Positions 6,720 through 7,812 of a stretch of DNA of 7,812 nucleotides are shown here, in pieces. The number at the start of each line of letters is the position of its first letter. Position 1 is the stretch's first letter. Under the pieces are notes generated by a model. The model saw nothing but the letters and a program-made list of their open reading frames with translations, ran no database searches and was not told where the DNA came from. The translations under genes and the position numbers were made by a program. Source of the stretch: Candidatus Sulfotelmatobacter sp. (lineage in GTDB: Bacteria; Acidobacteriota; Terriglobia; Terriglobales; Acidobacteriaceae); contig JASICF010000204.1 in NCBI GenBank assembly GCA_030044775.1, positions 1 through 7,812 of the forward strand, read 5' to 3'.

Positions 6720-7732
6720 ATCCCGTGACGTCCAATCCGGAAATTGCCCGCGAACCGGCTGGAAGCGCAACCACGGAGCAAGCCCGTTGGCTTCATGCTT
6801 ACCGGCAGATGGTGAGCATTCGTCTTTTTGAAGAACAGGTGAACGAGCTTTACACGCGGGCGCTCATGCCCGGGCTAGCTCACCTCTATAGCGGCGAGGA
6901 AGCAGTCGCGGTGGGAATTTGCGAGGCGCTGCGCGTCGATGATTACATTACGAGCACGCATCGCGGCCACGGACATTGCCTGGCCAAAGGTGCATCGCCC
7001 GACCGCATGTTTGCCGAATTATTGGGTAAGGAAGCGGGCTATTGCAGGGGAAAAGGCGGGTCGATGCACATTGCCGACCCAGCCACCGGCAATCTCGGCG
7101 CAAACGCAATTGTTGGCGGCAGTTTAGGAATCGCCACGGGCGCCGCTTTTGCCGCGAAGAATCTCGGCAACGGGCGCGTTGCGGTTTGTTTTTTTGGCGA
7201 AGGAGCGCTCGGCCAGGGATCCTTGTACGAAGTGATGAACCTTGCGCAACTGTGGAAGCTGCCGGTGATCTACGTCTGCGAAAACAATCAGTACAACGAG
7301 TACACGCATTTCCAGGAAACGACCGCCGGAACGATTCTCGGCCGCGCCCATGCTTTCGGTATTGAAACCGACATGGTCGATGGACAGGATGTGCGCGCCG
7401 TAAACAAGATCGCTACCGGTTTGATCAAGCGGGCCCGCTCTGGCGCAGGCCCAGCCTTCCTGCAGTGCGACACGTATCGCTACAGCGGCCATCACATCGG
7501 CGATATCAACCGCGAATACTATCGCTCGAAGCAGGAAGAGCAGATCTGGAAGTCCGATCGCGACCCGATCAAAGTGCTGGGATCATGGTTGATCGAGCAA
7601 CGGCATTCCGACGCAGTATCTTTAGAACAAATTTGGAGCCAGGTTCGCGAAGAGATGGAATCAGCCGTAAAGTTCGCCATTGACGCGCCTTATCCGAGTG
7701 TCGAGGAAGTGGATCAACACGTTTATGCCTGA
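6716..7732 (+). CDS. TPP-dependent 2-oxoacid/acetoin-type dehydrogenase, E1 alpha subunit
   Basis: Alpha subunit of a heterotetrameric E1 that decarboxylates a 2-oxoacid (or cleaves acetoin) on thiamine diphosphate and passes the acyl group to a lipoyl E2. It has 338 aa, normal for bacterial E1 alpha. Seen in order: RLFEEQVNELYTRALMPG (36-53), HLYSGEEAVAVG (56-67), the conserved HRGHGH (82-87), GKGGSMH (112-118), the TPP/Mg motif G161-E-G-ALGQG followed after 26 residues by Asn190-Asn191 (ENNQYN), and the loop YRYSGHHIGD...EYYR (254-269) with EE and DPI downstream. The usual GDG aspartate is Glu162 and the usual NQG is GQG. The GHHIGD loop recalls AcoA-like proteins more than classical pyruvate dehydrogenase. 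It overlaps the dehydrogenase stop by 4 bases and the E1 beta start by 8, so it is co-translated. No strong ribosome-binding site precedes it. Substrate class is uncertain: acetoin, pyruvate or a branched-chain type. Confidence 0.93.
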   Translation: MNPVTSNPEIAREPAGSATTEQARWLHAYRQMVSIRLFEEQVNELYTRALMPGLAHLYSGEEAVAVGICEALRVDDYITSTHRGHGHCLAKGASPDRMFAELLGKEAGYCRGKGGSMHIADPATGNLGANAIVGGSLGIATGAAFAAKNLGNGRVAVCFFGEGALGQGSLYEVMNLAQLWKLPVIYVCENNQYNEYTHFQETTAGTILGRAHAFGIETDMVDGQDVRAVNKIATGLIKRARSGAGPAFLQCDTYRYSGHHIGDINREYYRSKQEEQIWKSDRDPIKVLGSWLIEQRHSDAVSLEQIWSQVREEMESAVKFAIDAPYPSVEEVDQHVYA

Positions 7733-7812
7733 GCGCGAACTCACATTTGCGCAAGCGGTACGGGAAGCTCTCGCCGAAGAAATGCGCCGTGATTCCCGGG
7801 TCTGCATTCTCG
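7725..7812 (+). CDS. TPP-dependent dehydrogenase E1 beta subunit, N-terminal fragment
   Basis: Only the first 29 codons are inside the window. ATG 7725 overlaps the E1 alpha stop as ATGCCTGA. The translation begins MPERELTFAQAVREALAEEM and continues RRDSRVCIL, which is the standard opening of E1 beta (transketolase-like pyrimidine domain; family proteins usually continue into GEDV). Order and coupling with E1 alpha are as in known aco/pdh/bkd operons. An E2 and perhaps an E3 gene would be expected further right. No upstream ribosome-binding site is strong, which fits translational coupling. Confidence 0.9.
   Translation, partial: MPERELTFAQAVREALAEEMRRDSRVCIL

Noticed and set aside
1..7812. 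CRISPR arrays, insertion sequences, tRNA or rRNA genes
   Set aside because: No spaced direct repeats, transposase motifs, terminal inverted repeats or cloverleaf-like segments were seen; coding genes fill nearly all the window.

Overview
The window is protein-coding bacterial DNA of moderately high GC. It most likely comes from the phylum Acidobacteriota, perhaps a Terriglobia- or Bryobacter-like soil lineage. The strongest pointer is a very large Oar-like TonB-dependent receptor with an N-terminal carboxypeptidase-regulatory-like domain. It carries phrases typical of the expanded acidobacterial family (LPLNGRNYENLLQLRPG near the plug, FRAEFFNILNHPNFANP near the C-terminus). This assignment is by recognition, not by a database search.

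Layout. Positions 1-951 (minus strand) hold the first 317 codons of a secreted FrsA-like alpha/beta hydrolase that runs off the left edge. Positions 952-1049 are a short gap containing a good intrinsic terminator for the next gene. Positions 1050-4679 (minus) encode the outer-membrane receptor. Positions 4680-4999 are a 320-base divergent promoter region. From 5000 to the right edge, four plus-strand genes form an apparent operon: a FadR-type GntR regulator (5000-5740), an NAD(P)-dependent beta-hydroxyacid dehydrogenase (5811-6719), the E1 alpha subunit of a thiamine-diphosphate 2-oxoacid/acetoin-type dehydrogenase (6716-7732) and the first 29 codons of the E1 beta subunit (7725 to edge). The last three genes overlap by 4 and 8 bases, which implies translational coupling.

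How it may work together (inference). The arrangement resembles a nutrient-use locus: an outer-membrane importer and a secreted hydrolase on one arm, and a metabolite-sensing repressor with oxidoreductases on the other. The divergent region has two inverted near-identical 12-mers (TGGTCTGACAGC / TGGTATGACAGC), one near each candidate promoter. They resemble FadR-class operators, and the encoded regulator keeps the FadR-like arginines in its recognition helix. The simplest hypothesis is that this regulator controls both arms. The substrate cannot be named from this window.

Nothing in the window looks like a CRISPR array, mobile element, tRNA or rRNA. The most useful outputs are the edge-truncated hydrolase, two corrected start codons, the shared operator candidate, and residue-level departures in the TPP and dehydrogenase motifs.
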